Source: Mucilaginibacter segetis (GTDB lineage Bacteria; Bacteroidota; Bacteroidia; Sphingobacteriales; Sphingobacteriaceae). From it: 64,000 bases of DNA. Numbering within the stretch: position 1 is the stretch's first letter; each line of letters begins with the position of its first letter. Under the pieces are notes generated by a model. It did no database searches. It saw nothing but the letters and a program-made list of their open reading frames with translations, and was not told where the DNA came from. The position numbers and the translations under genes were made by a program. The stretch is from NCBI RefSeq assembly GCF_016522075.1, contig NZ_JAEHFW010000001.1, positions 682,001 through 746,000 on the forward strand, given 5' to 3'. Below, one piece after another: positions 1 through 7,935 of the stretch.

Positions 1-802
1 CTGCTATTATTAAAAGGTTATTAACTACTTTTTCAAGCAAAATGCCAATATCAGTTTGTTCAAATTGCAGTTTCATAAAACCATCTTCTATCTGCGACAG
101 TTTTAGTAAGTCGTTAAGATTGGCTAATATCCGTTCACTTGCTATATTTATTTTACCGGCAATGGTTTTGGTATTGGGTTCTGCTGACCGTTGGCCAATC
201 ATTTTAGCGTATAAAGAGATAGCCGTTAGCGGGTTTTTAATATCATGTACCGCAATATTCGTAAGGTCTGTTTGCAGCCTTACAATATTACGTGTAGCTT
301 GCCTCAGTTCCAGTTCGTCAATAATAATATCCGAGAGGTTCTCCAGCATTTTTATTTGCTTGTCGGTTACCACACGGGGTACGGTGTCAACTACACAAAC
401 GGTTCCTAAATGAAATCCTTCTGATGTTTTTAAAGGCGAACCCGCATAAAACCTTATCCCGCCCTTTGCGGCAACATAGGGGTTGTTTTTTAAGTCGGGC
501 ACTTCATGAGTGTCATTAAACACAAGTGTGTCTGGATTTAAAATAGCCAGTGAACACAGGCTGTCTTCGCGTTGTACTTCCCGTCCCTCCATGGCGCTTA
601 TATTCGCTTTAAAAAAAACACGGTCTTTATCTACAAATGTTACAAAAGCACTGGGGGTATCAAAAATATTAGCTGCCAGGGTAGCAATCTTATCAAAAGT
701 TTTATCAGCGGGTGTATCCAGAATTTCATATCTGTATAATTTTCGCAGACGTTCTTCATCATCAAGCGGTATAATAGAAACCGGTTTGCAGTATGTTGGC
801 AT
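1..802 (-). CDS. GAF-domain sensor histidine kinase (3' end outside window)
   Basis: Reading leftwards from the ATG at 802 the frame stays open to base 1, so the C-terminus is missing. Residues about 20-165 form a GAF-type sensor domain (for example LRKLYRYEILDTPAD near the start, typical of GAF domains preceding kinases). A dimerisation/phospho-acceptor helix follows at about 185-250, with the H-box HDIKNPLTAISLYAK. The ATPase domain would lie beyond the window edge. No membrane segment is seen, so it is probably a cytosolic kinase sensing a small ligand or redox state. It is divergent from the multi-PAS kinase at 1001 across a 198-bp AT-rich gap. The family assignment is firm; the ligand is unknown. 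Confidence 0.85.
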   Translation of the reverse strand, partial: MPTYCKPVSIIPLDDEERLRKLYRYEILDTPADKTFDKIATLAANIFDTPSAFVTFVDKDRVFFKANISAMEGREVQREDSLCSLAILNPDTLVFNDTHEVPDLKNNPYVAAKGGIRFYAGSPLKTSEGFHLGTVCVVDTVPRVVTDKQIKMLENLSDIIIDELELRQATRNIVRLQTDLTNIAVHDIKNPLTAISLYAKMIGQRSAEPNTKTIAGKINIASERILANLNDLLKLSQIEDGFMKLQFEQTDIGILLEKVVNNLLIIA

Positions 803-1000
803 AGTATATTAATCAGGTAAGTTAAAACTACATATTAATTATTAATAAACCCCGCACTTTATAAATAATAAAATAATTTTTTACATAAAATAGAAGTTAT
901 TTTAATCTATACGTAATATTATAGCCATATTAGTATTATATGAACGCATGGTTTCAGTTAAAAATATTATCCCGTATATTTAAAAGTTTTTTGAACTAAA

Positions 1001-3634
1001 ATGGACGATAATTACCAGGAATATCTAAAAAATCAAAATATATTTAAAACGCTTATTGAGCAATCCCCTTCACCTGTAGGCCTGTATCTGGGTCCAAAAT
1101 TGGTTGTAAGCCTGGTTAATAAGGCCATACTAAAAGTATGGGACAAGGACGAATCAGTTTTAGGTAAAACATTCAGGGAGGCCTTGCCCGAATTGGAAGG
1201 GCAACCCTTTTTTAACATACTCGATAACGTTTATAGATCCGGAACACCTTACGATGCCTACGGGGAAAGGGTCGATCTTATGGTTCAGGGGCGTATGCAA
1301 ACGTTTTACTTCAATTTTACCTATCAGCCTTTAAAAAATGATAATGGTGAGGTTTGGGGGGTATTAAATACAGCCGCCGATGTAACAGAACTCGTGCTTA
1401 CCCGCCAAAAACTTAAGGAAAGTGAAGAGCGTATGCGCTTTGCGCTGGAATCTGCAGAACTGGGTACCTGGGATCTTGACCCGGTAAACGGAACAATTGT
1501 ATGGGACGACAGGTGTAAGCAACTTTACGGTTTTTCAAAAGGGGATACCATTAGTTATGAGGATGTGTTAATGCATATTCACCCAAATGACAGGGAACGT
1601 ATTGATAAAGCAGTTAATAAGGCGCTGATGCCTGAGAATGGCGGATTTTACTACAGCGAATTTCGTACAGTAGGCGCCGAAGATAAAATAGTAAGATGGT
1701 TGCGTTGCAAGGGTAAAGCATACTTTGATGAGAACGGAGAATGTATTCGGTTTGCAGGCACAGCCCTAAATATTACTAATGAGATTAAGGATAAAGATGA
1801 ACAGGAACGATTGCTAAAATTAATAGATCATAGTTCGGATTTTGTAAGTCTTTCAGATATTGATGGCAACGTTACCTATGTAAATGCAGCCGGAAAAGAA
1901 CTACTGGGCTTAGTTAACGATAATACACATCGCCCTAATGCTGACTATCTGATGCCCGATGAGCTACCCCGGCTTCAAAAAGAAATTAATAACCAACTTT
2001 TTAAAAACGGACGGTGGGAGGGTGATATCCTTTATCGTCATTTTAAAACAGGAGAAGCAATCCCGGTAAAAGGTACCAGTATGCTGTTGTATGATGCTGA
2101 TAATAAGCCGCATGGCAGAGCGTCAATAGCACGAGATATGCGGCGCGAACTTGCCGATAAAAAGGCTTTGGTGGAAAGCGAGCAACTGCTGAAAAATATT
2201 ACGAGTGCTGCACCTGCCGCATTATGGATGTCGGATGAAAACGGGATGATAACCTATGCAAATCAGACCTGGACAGATTGGACCGGGCAAAGTTTCGAGG
2301 ATATTTTGGGTGTGGGCTGGTTGAAAAGTATAATACCCGAAGACAGGGAAAAGGCAGGCAATAAATTTTTGCATGACCTTAAGTTGCGTTTACCTTATGA
2401 GGTTGATTTCAGGATGCGGCGTAAAGATGGCGATATACGATGGTGCATAGCAACGGGCAACCCGCAATATAATAACGAAGGTGAGTTTATTGGATATATT
2501 GGCGCATGTACGGATGTTACTGAAAAAACTAAGATCGATATTGCACTACAATTGACCAATAACGAGCTTAGCGACCAGATAAGACAGTTTGAATTTGTTA
2601 CCGACTTTATGCCGGTGCAATTATGGACGGCAAAAACCACAGGCGAACTTGATTATGTGAATAAGCGTACCATAGAGTTTTTTGATTTACCTGCAGAAGA
2701 AATTGTGGGGGAAAAGTGGATGTTAAACGTGCACCCGGATGATCAGGCTCCATGTATCGCTGCATGGACAGCCGCTCTGCAATCCGGCGAGCTTTACCAG
2801 TTTGAGTTTAGGTTACGCGATAAGGTTGGAGACTATAAATGGCACCTTGCACGTGCCCTGCCGTACATAAATGAAGGTGAAATAATAAAATGGTTTGGCA
2901 CCAATACGGATATAGACGAACAAAAAAAGCTGGAACGTCAAAAAGATGACTTCCTGGGAATAGCCAGCCATGAATTAAAAACACCTGTTACCAGTATTAA
3001 GGCTTATGCGCAGGTATTAGGCGCTATGTTAAGTAAAGAGGGCGAAGATAAAAAGGCCGATATGGTTTTAAAAATGGATGCTCAGCTTAATCGTCTAACT
3101 AATTTAATTGGCGATCTGCTCGATGTAACCAAAATTAACTCCGGCAAAATACTATTTAATAAATCATGGTTCAATTTTAATGAGGCTGTAAAAGATACCA
3201 TCTCTGATATTCAGCATACTACCAATAAGCATATTTTAGTGATGGATTTTAAAGAAACCGGCACTATTTACTCCGATAAGGAACGAATTGGGCAGGTAAT
3301 AACTAACTTAGTTACAAATGCTATAAAATATTCACCACACTCTAACCGCATTATCATTAGTACCGAATTGGATAATGCCGATGTAGTGGTTTGCGTTCAG
3401 GATTTCGGGATAGGCATCCCGGACGATAAAAAAGAAAAGGTGTTTGAGCAGTTTTACCGTGTAAGTGGTACAAAGCAGCATACTTTTCCCGGTTTGGGGC
3501 TGGGACTGTACATATCGTCTGAAATAATAAGGCGCGAAGGCGGTAAAATGTGGGTAAACAGTATTGAAGGAAAAGGGTCTACTTTTTGCTTCTCGCTCCC
3601 GGTAAATGATGGCAATGTGCCAGATACGAAATAA
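1001..3634 (+). CDS. Multi-PAS sensor histidine kinase
   Basis: An 877-residue protein with about five successive PAS domains (roughly 10-135, 140-265, 268-385, 390-510 and 515-640), several with the PAS_3-type tail (DFRMRRKDGDIRWC). A HisKA domain follows with its H-box at about 650-665 (FLGIASHELKTPVTSIKAY). The HATPase_c domain at about 750-870 has an N-box (VTNAIKYSP), G1 (DFGIGIP) and G2 (GLGLGLYIS). There is no transmembrane helix, so input is probably cytosolic. The stop codon is 54 bp before a stand-alone receiver protein (3689), its likely phosphotransfer partner. The stimulus cannot be read from the sequence. Confidence 0.92.
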   Translation: MDDNYQEYLKNQNIFKTLIEQSPSPVGLYLGPKLVVSLVNKAILKVWDKDESVLGKTFREALPELEGQPFFNILDNVYRSGTPYDAYGERVDLMVQGRMQTFYFNFTYQPLKNDNGEVWGVLNTAADVTELVLTRQKLKESEERMRFALESAELGTWDLDPVNGTIVWDDRCKQLYGFSKGDTISYEDVLMHIHPNDRERIDKAVNKALMPENGGFYYSEFRTVGAEDKIVRWLRCKGKAYFDENGECIRFAGTALNITNEIKDKDEQERLLKLIDHSSDFVSLSDIDGNVTYVNAAGKELLGLVNDNTHRPNADYLMPDELPRLQKEINNQLFKNGRWEGDILYRHFKTGEAIPVKGTSMLLYDADNKPHGRASIARDMRRELADKKALVESEQLLKNITSAAPAALWMSDENGMITYANQTWTDWTGQSFEDILGVGWLKSIIPEDREKAGNKFLHDLKLRLPYEVDFRMRRKDGDIRWCIATGNPQYNNEGEFIGYIGACTDVTEKTKIDIALQLTNNELSDQIRQFEFVTDFMPVQLWTAKTTGELDYVNKRTIEFFDLPAEEIVGEKWMLNVHPDDQAPCIAAWTAALQSGELYQFEFRLRDKVGDYKWHLARALPYINEGEIIKWFGTNTDIDEQKKLERQKDDFLGIASHELKTPVTSIKAYAQVLGAMLSKEGEDKKADMVLKMDAQLNRLTNLIGDLLDVTKINSGKILFNKSWFNFNEAVKDTISDIQHTTNKHILVMDFKETGTIYSDKERIGQVITNLVTNAIKYSPHSNRIIISTELDNADVVVCVQDFGIGIPDDKKEKVFEQFYRVSGTKQHTFPGLGLGLYISSEIIRREGGKMWVNSIEGKGSTFCFSLPVNDGNVPDTK

Positions 3635-3688
3635 ATTATAAATTGAGTTAAACCAGTTTACAGTTTGGCTATCCAAACTGTATATATT

Positions 3689-4048
3689 ATGAGACAAAAA
3701 AAGATAATGATAGCGGACGATGATCCGGGAATTGTGGACGCTGTGGAGATGCTGCTTGAATTTGAAGGGTACCAGGTAACCAGTACTGTTGATGGATCTA
3801 CTGTTTTGGATATGAAGGAAGAATTGCCCGATCTGCTATTACTGGATATTTGGATGAGCGGTGAGGACGGCAGAGATATTTGCAAAAAATTGAAAAACGA
3901 AAAAACAACCATGAATATCCCCGTTATAATGATATCGGCCAGCCGCGACATCCAGGAATCTGCTATGGCTGCCGGAGCTGACGATTTTTTAGCAAAACCA
4001 TTTGAGATGGATGAGCTATTACAAAAAATTGAAAAACTTACACTATAA
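3689..4048 (+). CDS. Single-domain response regulator (CheY-like receiver)
   Basis: A 119-residue protein consisting only of a receiver domain: acidic pocket IADDD near the N-terminus, phospho-acceptor Asp in LLLLDIWMSGEDG, Ser in MISASRD and Lys in LAKPFEMDE. The ATG at 3689 is preferred; an in-frame TTG at 3665 would add eight residues that the family does not need. With no output domain it probably acts as a phosphorelay shuttle or by protein contact. It lies just downstream of the multi-PAS kinase on the same strand and is likely co-transcribed with it. Confidence 0.9.
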   Translation: MRQKKIMIADDDPGIVDAVEMLLEFEGYQVTSTVDGSTVLDMKEELPDLLLLDIWMSGEDGRDICKKLKNEKTTMNIPVIMISASRDIQESAMAAGADDFLAKPFEMDELLQKIEKLTL

Positions 4049-4051
4049 ACT

Positions 4052-4474
4052 TTAAGGCTGCCTGTCCTCGGCGTACGATTCGTTATAGTTTAATCCTGGT
4101 GTTAACCAGTATAAGAGCACTACTCTGGAATAGCGATAATTAAAAGGTGACAGTAAAAATATTATCCCCAATAAAATTCCCACATACAACCAGGGCGAAT
4201 GCGAACCGGTTAATAAATAAGTGGCAACGGCAAGCGTTACCATTTCAGCAACGTTAAAAGCATAACTCACAAACATAGACACGTACCAATATCCGGGTTC
4301 GCGCTCATAGTGTAAACCACAATGCGAACAGTTTTCATGCATTTTTTGCCCGGTAAAACTATACGTACTGCTGGCAAAAATATCTCCTCTGCGGCAACGG
4401 GGGCATTTGGCTTGTATAGCTCCCTGCAAAGCAGATACATATTTAACGGGTTGGATCTTTTTACTTGTTGGCAT
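4052..4474 (-). CDS. DUF983 family zinc-ribbon membrane protein
   Basis: A 140-residue protein starting at the ATG at 4474; an in-frame TTG at 4492 is less likely. An N-terminal zinc ribbon has the pattern CPRC...CSHC (about residues 24-58). It is followed by GLHYEREPGYWYVSMFVSYAFN and two hydrophobic segments (about 65-90 and 95-115), the standard DUF983 layout. The family's biochemical role is unknown. It converges tail-to-tail with the response regulator, 3 bp apart. Confidence 0.85.
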   Translation of the reverse strand: MPTSKKIQPVKYVSALQGAIQAKCPRCRRGDIFASSTYSFTGQKMHENCSHCGLHYEREPGYWYVSMFVSYAFNVAEMVTLAVATYLLTGSHSPWLYVGILLGIIFLLSPFNYRYSRVVLLYWLTPGLNYNESYAEDRQP

Positions 4475-4489
4475 AATAGTATTGTTTTG

Positions 4490-4497
4490 CAAATATA
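4490..4497 (-). promoter_or_regulatory. Putative -7 box (TATATTTG) for the DUF983 gene
   Basis: On the minus strand TATATTTG matches the Bacteroidota -7 consensus TAnnTTTG, 15 bp before the ATG at 4474, predicting a leader of about 10 nt. No clear TTG -33 element is visible at the expected spacing. Confidence 0.4.
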
Positions 4498-4568
4498 CCC
4501 AAACTAATATTTAGGTAACACTGATAATTTTATAACTTGTTTAATTTACATTCCAACAATAAAATTAT

Positions 4569-5201
4569 ATGCAAAAGCCCGATAGTTTGATATTTGATAT
4601 GGATGGCACCCTTTGGGACGCGGTTGATGTTTATGTGGAATCATGGAACATCATGTTCAAAAAATTAAATATACCCCGAACCGTGCGTAGGGAAGATGTT
4701 ACATCGATGATAGGGAAAGATGGAAAAAAAGTGATCGCAACTATGATGCCCGATTTTAATGATCAACAGCGTACTCAAATTTATGCTGATGTTAATGAAT
4801 GGCGCAGGGTGCTGATACCTCAAAAAGGTGGCAAGTTATATGAAGGTGTTATTGAGGGTTTAAGATCACTATCGCAAAAATACCCCTTGTTTATTTTAAG
4901 TAACTGCGCTACGGGCATTATTGAAAAATTTATTGACTGGGCAAAAATTAAGGAGCACATTACGGACGAACTTGCATATGGGGTAAATAATATGCCGAAA
5001 CAGCATAATCTTAAATTGCTGATGGAGAAGCATGGCCTTAAAAATCCGGTATACATAGGCGATACAGCCGGTGATGCTGAGCAAAGCCGCCTGGCGGGTG
5101 TTCCTTTCGTGTTTGTGAGTTACGGCTTCGGCGATACTGATAACTATGATATTAAATTTGATGATTTTTCTTCGCTTACCAATTATTTTCTGAAGTTATA
5201 G
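4569..5201 (+). CDS. HAD-superfamily hydrolase (phosphoglycolate-phosphatase-like)
   Basis: A 210-residue HAD protein with all core motifs: motif I DMDGTLWD (nucleophile and acid Asp at residues about 10 and 12), motif II LSNCATG, a Lys in the KQHNLKLLMEK region, and motif IV YIGDTAGD. The helical cap between motifs I and II is of the beta-phosphoglucomutase/Gph type. The substrate is probably a small phosphorylated metabolite, but it cannot be named from the sequence. It is a single gene, 39 bp before the next small gene on the same strand. Confidence 0.85.
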   Translation: MQKPDSLIFDMDGTLWDAVDVYVESWNIMFKKLNIPRTVRREDVTSMIGKDGKKVIATMMPDFNDQQRTQIYADVNEWRRVLIPQKGGKLYEGVIEGLRSLSQKYPLFILSNCATGIIEKFIDWAKIKEHITDELAYGVNNMPKQHNLKLLMEKHGLKNPVYIGDTAGDAEQSRLAGVPFVFVSYGFGDTDNYDIKFDDFSSLTNYFLKL

Positions 5202-5239
5202 TTGATAAAAGCGTAACTTTAATAACAAAGTTAAGTAAC

Positions 5240-5635
5240 ATGAAAAAGCGGATAATTACGATAGGGGTTTTAGTATTGGTTGCTGTTTTAATAGGTGTAA
5301 TTTATTACCGGTATTATTTTGTTTTTGGCGAAGGTACCAAAGCCGGAACAATGAATTATTTTGTTAAAAAAGGATATCTTTTTAAGACTTACGAAGGCCG
5401 GCTTATACAAAGTGGGATAACTTCTCAAACGCAAGGGAATATTTCATCAAATGAATTTATGTTTTCAGTTACTGATAAGAACGTAGCAGACAAGCTTAAC
5501 CACAATGCCGGAGCGATGCTTGAATTACATTACAAGGAATATTTACATACTTTACCATGGCGGGGTGTAAGTAAATTCGTTGTTGACAGTGTGATGTCTG
5601 CCAAGCCGGTTAATAATTCTGCAAGTCCATATTAA
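5240..5635 (+). CDS. Conserved small single-pass membrane protein, function unknown
   Basis: A 131-residue protein with one N-terminal hydrophobic segment (about residues 5-25) and a periplasmic-type domain containing GTMNYFVKKGYLFKTYEGRL. Similar Bacteroidota proteins are sometimes labelled 6-phosphogluconate dehydrogenase in databases (recalled, not checked). Nothing here supports that: there is no Rossmann motif and the protein is far too short. The stop overlaps the stop of the convergent gene by 4 nt (TTAA at 5632-5635). Confidence 0.75.
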   Translation: MKKRIITIGVLVLVAVLIGVIYYRYYFVFGEGTKAGTMNYFVKKGYLFKTYEGRLIQSGITSQTQGNISSNEFMFSVTDKNVADKLNHNAGAMLELHYKEYLHTLPWRGVSKFVVDSVMSAKPVNNSASPY

Positions 5636-5955
5636 AACAACTCATCAGCTTTGCCGCTGTTGGGGGTAAGTATTTTGCTTAAGTTGTATTCCCGATTACT
5701 TTTATCGTCGCTACCTTTTATCAACCCTTTGCTAAAAAGATCGGTAAGTGTTTTTGCGGCATTCTCCTCGTGGGAATTTAAATCCGTTTCAGGCTCGTAC
5801 ACAGCTAATTTTAAAGCCACCTGGTGTGCGGTGGCATATTGTAATTGCGCAAGGGCATATACTACATTTTCCTGCACAGATGCATGCTTGTCATAAGTAT
5901 GCGGAACATGTAGTGGCTTATATTCTTCAAGAAAAGATTCGTCCGGATTGTCCAT
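5632..5955 (-). CDS. Conserved hypothetical protein (107 aa)
   Basis: A small acidic soluble protein with no signal peptide or membrane segment. Predicted helical stretches (YALAQLQYATAHQVALKLAVY, then ENAAKTLTDLFSKGLI) resemble a small winged-helix-like or helical bundle fold, but no family is recognised. It follows the DUF2383 gene by 2 bp on the same strand and is probably co-transcribed with it. Confidence 0.65.
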   Translation of the reverse strand: MDNPDESFLEEYKPLHVPHTYDKHASVQENVVYALAQLQYATAHQVALKLAVYEPETDLNSHEENAAKTLTDLFSKGLIKGSDDKSNREYNLSKILTPNSGKADELF

Positions 5956-5957
5956 AG

Positions 5958-6431
5958 TTAAACATCTTTAATATCGTCGCGTAAAGCCTTAACAGCATCG
6001 TGTGCTATTTTTAAACCACTTAAATGATCGTTAAGTAGCGCTACCACCTTTTCATCTTCCCATATAAGTTCCTTATCATCCAATGCTTTACGATAGTTCC
6101 CTTTAGCCACATCTTCACCGTATTCACAGTCTGATAAAATGGAGTGGTTATCTTTTTTGGTGAAAGTTGCCTTAACATCTATCCATGCATGATAAAATTT
6201 GCCTGATAAGGTAGTGCCGTCAGCAGGTGAACCACCTAATTGATGAACATAATCGTTAAGTTCATTTACGTAACCCCTGCTTTGGTCGGCATAACTCGCA
6301 AATATGGTTTTTAATCCCATATCATCAGTGCTATCAGCAGCTTTGTTATATCCTGCTATCCGGTCATTGTTTATCTTAATCAGATCGTTAAGGGCCGATA
6401 TCTGGTGTTGTATATGTTGTAATGTTCCCAT
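5958..6431 (-). CDS. PA2169-type four-helix-bundle protein (DUF2383)
   Basis: A 157-residue, highly helical protein. N-terminal ALNDLIKINNDRIAGYNKAA and the later CEYGEDVAKGNYRKAL match the DUF2383/PA2169 ferritin-like bundle, often associated with stress in this phylum. Its biochemical function is not established. It is first of a two-gene minus-strand unit with the 107-aa hypothetical. Confidence 0.85.
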   Translation of the reverse strand: MGTLQHIQHQISALNDLIKINNDRIAGYNKAADSTDDMGLKTIFASYADQSRGYVNELNDYVHQLGGSPADGTTLSGKFYHAWIDVKATFTKKDNHSILSDCEYGEDVAKGNYRKALDDKELIWEDEKVVALLNDHLSGLKIAHDAVKALRDDIKDV

Positions 6432-6507
6432 TGTTTAATTCGTTTTATATTGCTACAACAGGACCTTACAGTTAATTGTTTTTACAAAACAGAACAGAAT
6501 TAAGATA

Positions 6508-7284
6508 TTAGTTAAATAACTCCTGCTCTTCGGTATAATATGTTTTGCGCGAACCGGATTTTACCTTTATTACCACCCCTGTGGGGCTTTGCTCTTTTTT
6601 AGAGTTATGGATATTCATAAAATCTCTTACCTCGCCGCTGATAATATCGGGGTTTGATTTAATGATCTCATCACCGGCATTTTTTAATACAAAATGAATG
6701 GATTTAACCAGCGTTTTTATTTTGTATTCGGGAATTTTATTACTTATCGAAAAAGGCGAGATACCGGCATCCCATAGTATTTCATCAGCATAAGCATTTC
6801 CAATGCCGCGTATGATCTTTTGATCGAGCAAAACATTCTTTATTTCCTTTTTGGTTTTACCCAGTTTTTCAGTCAGGTAAGTTAAGCCAGCCTCATCTGC
6901 AAGTGCGTCCGGAGCATTTTTTTTGTCAGGATTAAGTGTAGGAGTTGCGATACCCTGAAAATCGGTCAATGTTAAGCCGGTATCATCAGTAAATAGCAGG
7001 TCTAAAATACTGTATTTGTTTTCGTTTTTACCCTCGTATAAAAAAAGTTTACCATGCAGCATCAAATGCAAGGACAAAATATCGCCTTTGGAAAACTTGA
7101 AAAACAGTTCCTTGCCGTCGCGGTATACTGAGGTGAGCTTTTGTCCCTTAATAGTATTTTGTAATTCGTTATGGCTTACATTTAATTTAGGAGCTTTATG
7201 TACCGTAACTTCCTTTATGGTTTTGCCGGATAATTTTTTATCCAGGTTATGGCTAAATACTTCGAGGTCAGGTAATTCTGGCAT
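6508..7284 (-). CDS. Fpg/Nei-family DNA glycosylase lacking the zinc finger
   Basis: A 258-residue base-excision enzyme of the formamidopyrimidine-DNA glycosylase/endonuclease VIII fold. It begins MPELPDLEVF, giving the catalytic Pro after Met removal and the adjacent Glu. The conserved beta-sheet Lys is in YRDGKELFF, and the H2TH region has LLDQKIIRGIGNAYADEIL. Canonical Fpg ends in a four-Cys zinc finger. Here the C-terminus (VIKVKSGSRKTYYTEEQ) keeps the hairpin and Arg but has no cysteine at all, as in zinc-less finger enzymes. It likely excises oxidised bases with AP-lyase activity. Whether it prefers purine or pyrimidine lesions cannot be told. Confidence 0.88.
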   Translation of the reverse strand: MPELPDLEVFSHNLDKKLSGKTIKEVTVHKAPKLNVSHNELQNTIKGQKLTSVYRDGKELFFKFSKGDILSLHLMLHGKLFLYEGKNENKYSILDLLFTDDTGLTLTDFQGIATPTLNPDKKNAPDALADEAGLTYLTEKLGKTKKEIKNVLLDQKIIRGIGNAYADEILWDAGISPFSISNKIPEYKIKTLVKSIHFVLKNAGDEIIKSNPDIISGEVRDFMNIHNSKKEQSPTGVVIKVKSGSRKTYYTEEQELFN

Positions 7285-7426
7285 GATTTATAATTTCTTT
7301 TAAGTGCAGGTATTTATAAACGGTCTAAGTCTGAAACAACAATGTGCTAATATTTATACACTTTTCTTTAACAGTTGTTTGTTTGCAGCAATCAGTTGTA
7401 TAATTTTTTTTTTAAAAAGCGAACCT

Positions 7427-7510
7427 ATGAAAGTAAAAATTTTAAGCTCGATTGGGCTGATTATCAGCTTGTCTGTATTCACGTCTTTTTCAATATCCGA
7501 AAAGATATGA
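7427..7510 (+). other. Orphan signal-peptide reading frame (27 codons)
   Basis: From the ATG at 7427 a Lys-rich start followed by a hydrophobic core and a Ser-rich end (SSIGLIISLSVFTSFS) forms a textbook Sec signal peptide. The frame then stops at TGA 7508-7510. The domain that should follow it is in the -1 frame and begins at ATG 7507. The two read as one secreted protein interrupted by a single-base frameshift. See the next entry. Confidence 0.6.
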
Positions 7511-7863
7511 TAGGGGAATGGAGAATAGACGATTCATCGATACCAAAAACCACGCAGAAAGTAATAGATAAGCTTGTTGCCGCTAACCCGGCAATTGCCG
7601 ATCAGTTGGAAGATAATAAGGAAGCTATAATGGATCAGATAAAGGCTATACGCTTAAATTTAAAGGCCGACCATACGTATGAGTCGGTTACACAGCAAGG
7701 ATCAACCGGTGGTAAATGGGAATTGCTGAATAACGAGCACACCATACAATTTACAAAAGCCGACGGCAGTATGCGTAAGGATAGTATATTGGAATCTGCC
7801 CCGTCGCGCTTAAAAATGATAAACGTTGATCTCAAGGATACCACATTATACGTACACCCCTGA
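7507..7863 (+). CDS. Lipocalin-like secreted domain, separated from its signal peptide by a frameshift
   Basis: 118 codons starting with IGEWRIDDSS and containing LKADHTYESVTQQGSTGGKW and the repeated beta-strand pattern of small Bacteroidota lipocalin-like proteins (IGxW start). As written it can only start at ATG 7507, which overlaps the TGA of the upstream signal-peptide frame (ATGA), and would then be cytosolic. A one-base indel between about 7480 and 7507 would restore a single 145-residue secreted protein. Either the gene is damaged, the assembly has an error, or translation is coupled. Function unknown. Confidence 0.6.
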   Translation: MIGEWRIDDSSIPKTTQKVIDKLVAANPAIADQLEDNKEAIMDQIKAIRLNLKADHTYESVTQQGSTGGKWELLNNEHTIQFTKADGSMRKDSILESAPSRLKMINVDLKDTTLYVHP

Positions 7864-7883
7864 TCAATCATAATAAAAAAAAC

Positions 7884-7916
7884 AAAAGCCATTCTGCACA
7901 AAACAGAATGGCTTTT
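7884..7916. terminator. Bidirectional hairpin terminator
   Basis: A perfect 13-bp stem (AAAAGCCATTCTG / CAGAATGGCTTTT) with a 7-nt loop and T-rich tail, A-rich on the other side. It lies between two convergent genes (ends at 7863 and 7936), so it serves both strands. Confidence 0.85.
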
Positions 7917-7935
7917 TGCTTTTATATTAGTTAGT

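Noticed and set aside
1033..1218. Minus-strand frames inside the multi-PAS kinase and similar long antisense frames in other genes
   Set aside because: They lie within strongly supported coding regions, show no motif and are typical shadows of codon bias.
5240..5635. 6-phosphogluconate dehydrogenase
   Set aside because: Such a label may attach to similar small proteins, but the length and lack of a Rossmann motif rule it out.
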